8,505 bases of DNA. Origin: Blastocatellia bacterium. GTDB lineage: Bacteria > Acidobacteriota > Blastocatellia > Pyrinomonadales > Pyrinomonadaceae. The DNA is taken from positions 1-8,505 of the forward strand of contig PSRF01000316.1 of the NCBI GenBank assembly GCA_003175865.1, written 5' to 3'. The position numbers and the translations under genes were made by a program. Below the pieces are notes generated by a model. It made no database searches. It was not told where the DNA came from and saw only the letters and a program-made list of their open reading frames with translations. Positions 7,581 to 8,505 of the stretch are shown piece by piece (position 1 is the stretch's first letter; every line of letters starts with the position of its first letter).

Positions 7581-8471
7581 GTGACTGCCACTAGGTCCCA
7601 ATGGCACGGCAGCCAGCAACCCACCGGGCCGAAACCGAGTACGGTCAAGAATGTTGTCCTGCCGTTGGACGGCAGCCAAACGTCACGATTAGCAGTACCG
7701 ATCGCGCGCACGTTGTCGACGCTGTATGGAGCTACCCTACACGTGGTCACTGTGGGCCAGGAAGTGCGGCATGCAAAAGACGCGCTCACCCATCTCGGTC
7801 TTACTTTGAAGGAAATGCACGGGGCTGTGCTCGACTCGTGTACCGGCGACCCTGCCGAAGCGATTGTGCGTGCGGCTCAGCAACTGCCGTCCCCACTGCT
7901 TGTAATGTGCACACACACCGGTGTTGAAAGAAGTTCGGACGACTTTGGTGCCGTTGCCGAATCCGTGCTCAGAGTCGCCCCCAAGCGGATCGTGCTCTTG
8001 GCACCCGAGCGCGGTGATAGGGTCTGGGTCATACGGCGCGTTTTGCTGGCGCATGATGGCACCCCGAGTTCAGACTGCGCTACGGCTCCCGCGGCCGAGG
8101 TTGCGCAATCCGCCGGTGCCGAGGTCATCGCCTTGCATGTCGCAGCTCGAAAGGCTACCCACCCGGGGCAGCCGGGGAGCCATCCTGCGCCCCAATACAT
8201 CGATCAGCCCCAGCATGAATGGCCTGCATGGGCTGGTGAATTCATGGATCGCATGCTGGCCATGGGAGCGCCATCTTCTTCTGTACAGTTCAAACTCGTG
8301 GTCACCGGAGGGCAGCCTGGATCCGAAGTCTCGCAAGTCGCCCGCGAGCGGGAGGTCGATCTGGTGGTAATGGCGTGGCAAGGTGAGTGGAGGTCGCAGC
8401 ACCACGCAACCAGGGTTGTGACTAGGACCTCAGGCTGTCCGGTGCTGTTGGTGTACTCGGCAAGAGAATGA
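7581..8471 (+). CDS. Tandem-domain universal stress protein (UspA family)
   Basis: The 296-residue product holds two Usp folds. Domain 1 (about 24-142) begins VVLPLDGSQTSRLAVPIAR and ends KRIVLLAPE. Domain 2 (about 152-293) begins RVLLAHDGTPSS and ends CPVLLVYS. Each has the opening beta-strand with Asp (30 and 159) and the hydrophobic closing strand typical of the family. The nucleotide-binding loop G-x2-G-x9-G-S/T is not intact in either half: domain 1 has TGVERSSDDFGAVAES (113-128) and domain 2 has QGEWRSQHHATRVV (267-280). ATP binding is therefore uncertain. Residues 1-20 and a Pro/His/Gln-rich insert at about 194-213 look disordered. No membrane segment or signal peptide is present, so it is cytoplasmic. 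It lies 27 nt after the GH65 gene, suggesting stress-linked expression of the disaccharide enzyme. Its precise role is unknown. Confidence 0.9.
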   Translation: MTATRSQWHGSQQPTGPKPSTVKNVVLPLDGSQTSRLAVPIARTLSTLYGATLHVVTVGQEVRHAKDALTHLGLTLKEMHGAVLDSCTGDPAEAIVRAAQQLPSPLLVMCTHTGVERSSDDFGAVAESVLRVAPKRIVLLAPERGDRVWVIRRVLLAHDGTPSSDCATAPAAEVAQSAGAEVIALHVAARKATHPGQPGSHPAPQYIDQPQHEWPAWAGEFMDRMLAMGAPSSSVQFKLVVTGGQPGSEVSQVAREREVDLVVMAWQGEWRSQHHATRVVTRTSGCPVLLVYSARE

Positions 8472-8505
8472 CAAAGCAGGTGTCGCTCAGGGTTACCTAT
8501 TCAGG
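8468..8505 (+). CDS. Possible start of a further gene, cut by the right edge
   Basis: An ATG at 8468 overlaps the stop codon of the stress-protein gene in an ATGA arrangement, typical of translational coupling, and stays open for the 12 codons left (MTKQVSLRVTYS). Purines (AAGAGA) directly precede it, but no spaced ribosome binding site is visible. Twelve open codons are weak evidence, so this is only a candidate. Confidence 0.25.
   Translation, partial: MTKQVSLRVTYS

Overview
This window reads as chromosomal DNA from a soil-type bacterium, most likely an acidobacterium. That placement is an inference from gene content: a HAMP-linked trehalose-6-phosphate synthase, a GH65 enzyme and a tandem universal stress protein lying together. 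No rRNA or other marker gene is present to confirm it. No tRNA, rRNA, CRISPR array or intact mobile element was seen.

Layout: (1) 1-871, minus strand, the first 290 codons of a secreted, cysteine-rich protein of unknown function that runs off the left edge, with a plausible sigma-70-type promoter at 960-988. (2) 872-1849, a gene-poor stretch holding a strong ribosome binding site and signal peptide that lead into an early stop (1370-1477), continuing coding-like sequence in another frame, and a possible scrap of a transposase helix-turn-helix. (3) 1850-4724, minus strand, a two-gene unit: a membrane-anchored trehalose-6-phosphate synthase (otsA type, GT20) followed 13 nt later by a HAD-superfamily sugar-phosphatase-like gene that stops abruptly after its third catalytic motif. 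(4) 4725-5006, a divergent intergenic region. (5) 5007-8471, plus strand, a GH65 disaccharide phosphorylase/hydrolase followed 27 nt later by a double-domain universal stress protein. An ATGA overlap at 8468 may begin another gene that leaves the window on the right.

Read together, 1850-8471 looks like a divergent module for alpha-glucosyl disaccharide metabolism under stress. One arm makes trehalose-6-phosphate at the membrane, behind a sensor-like periplasmic/HAMP front end. The other arm carries an enzyme family that breaks down trehalose-type disaccharides, plus a stress protein. The most notable points are the sensor-fused synthase, the loss of the C-terminal catalytic part of the neighbouring phosphatase, and the decayed sequence immediately beyond that break, which suggests a rearrangement junction near position 1943.
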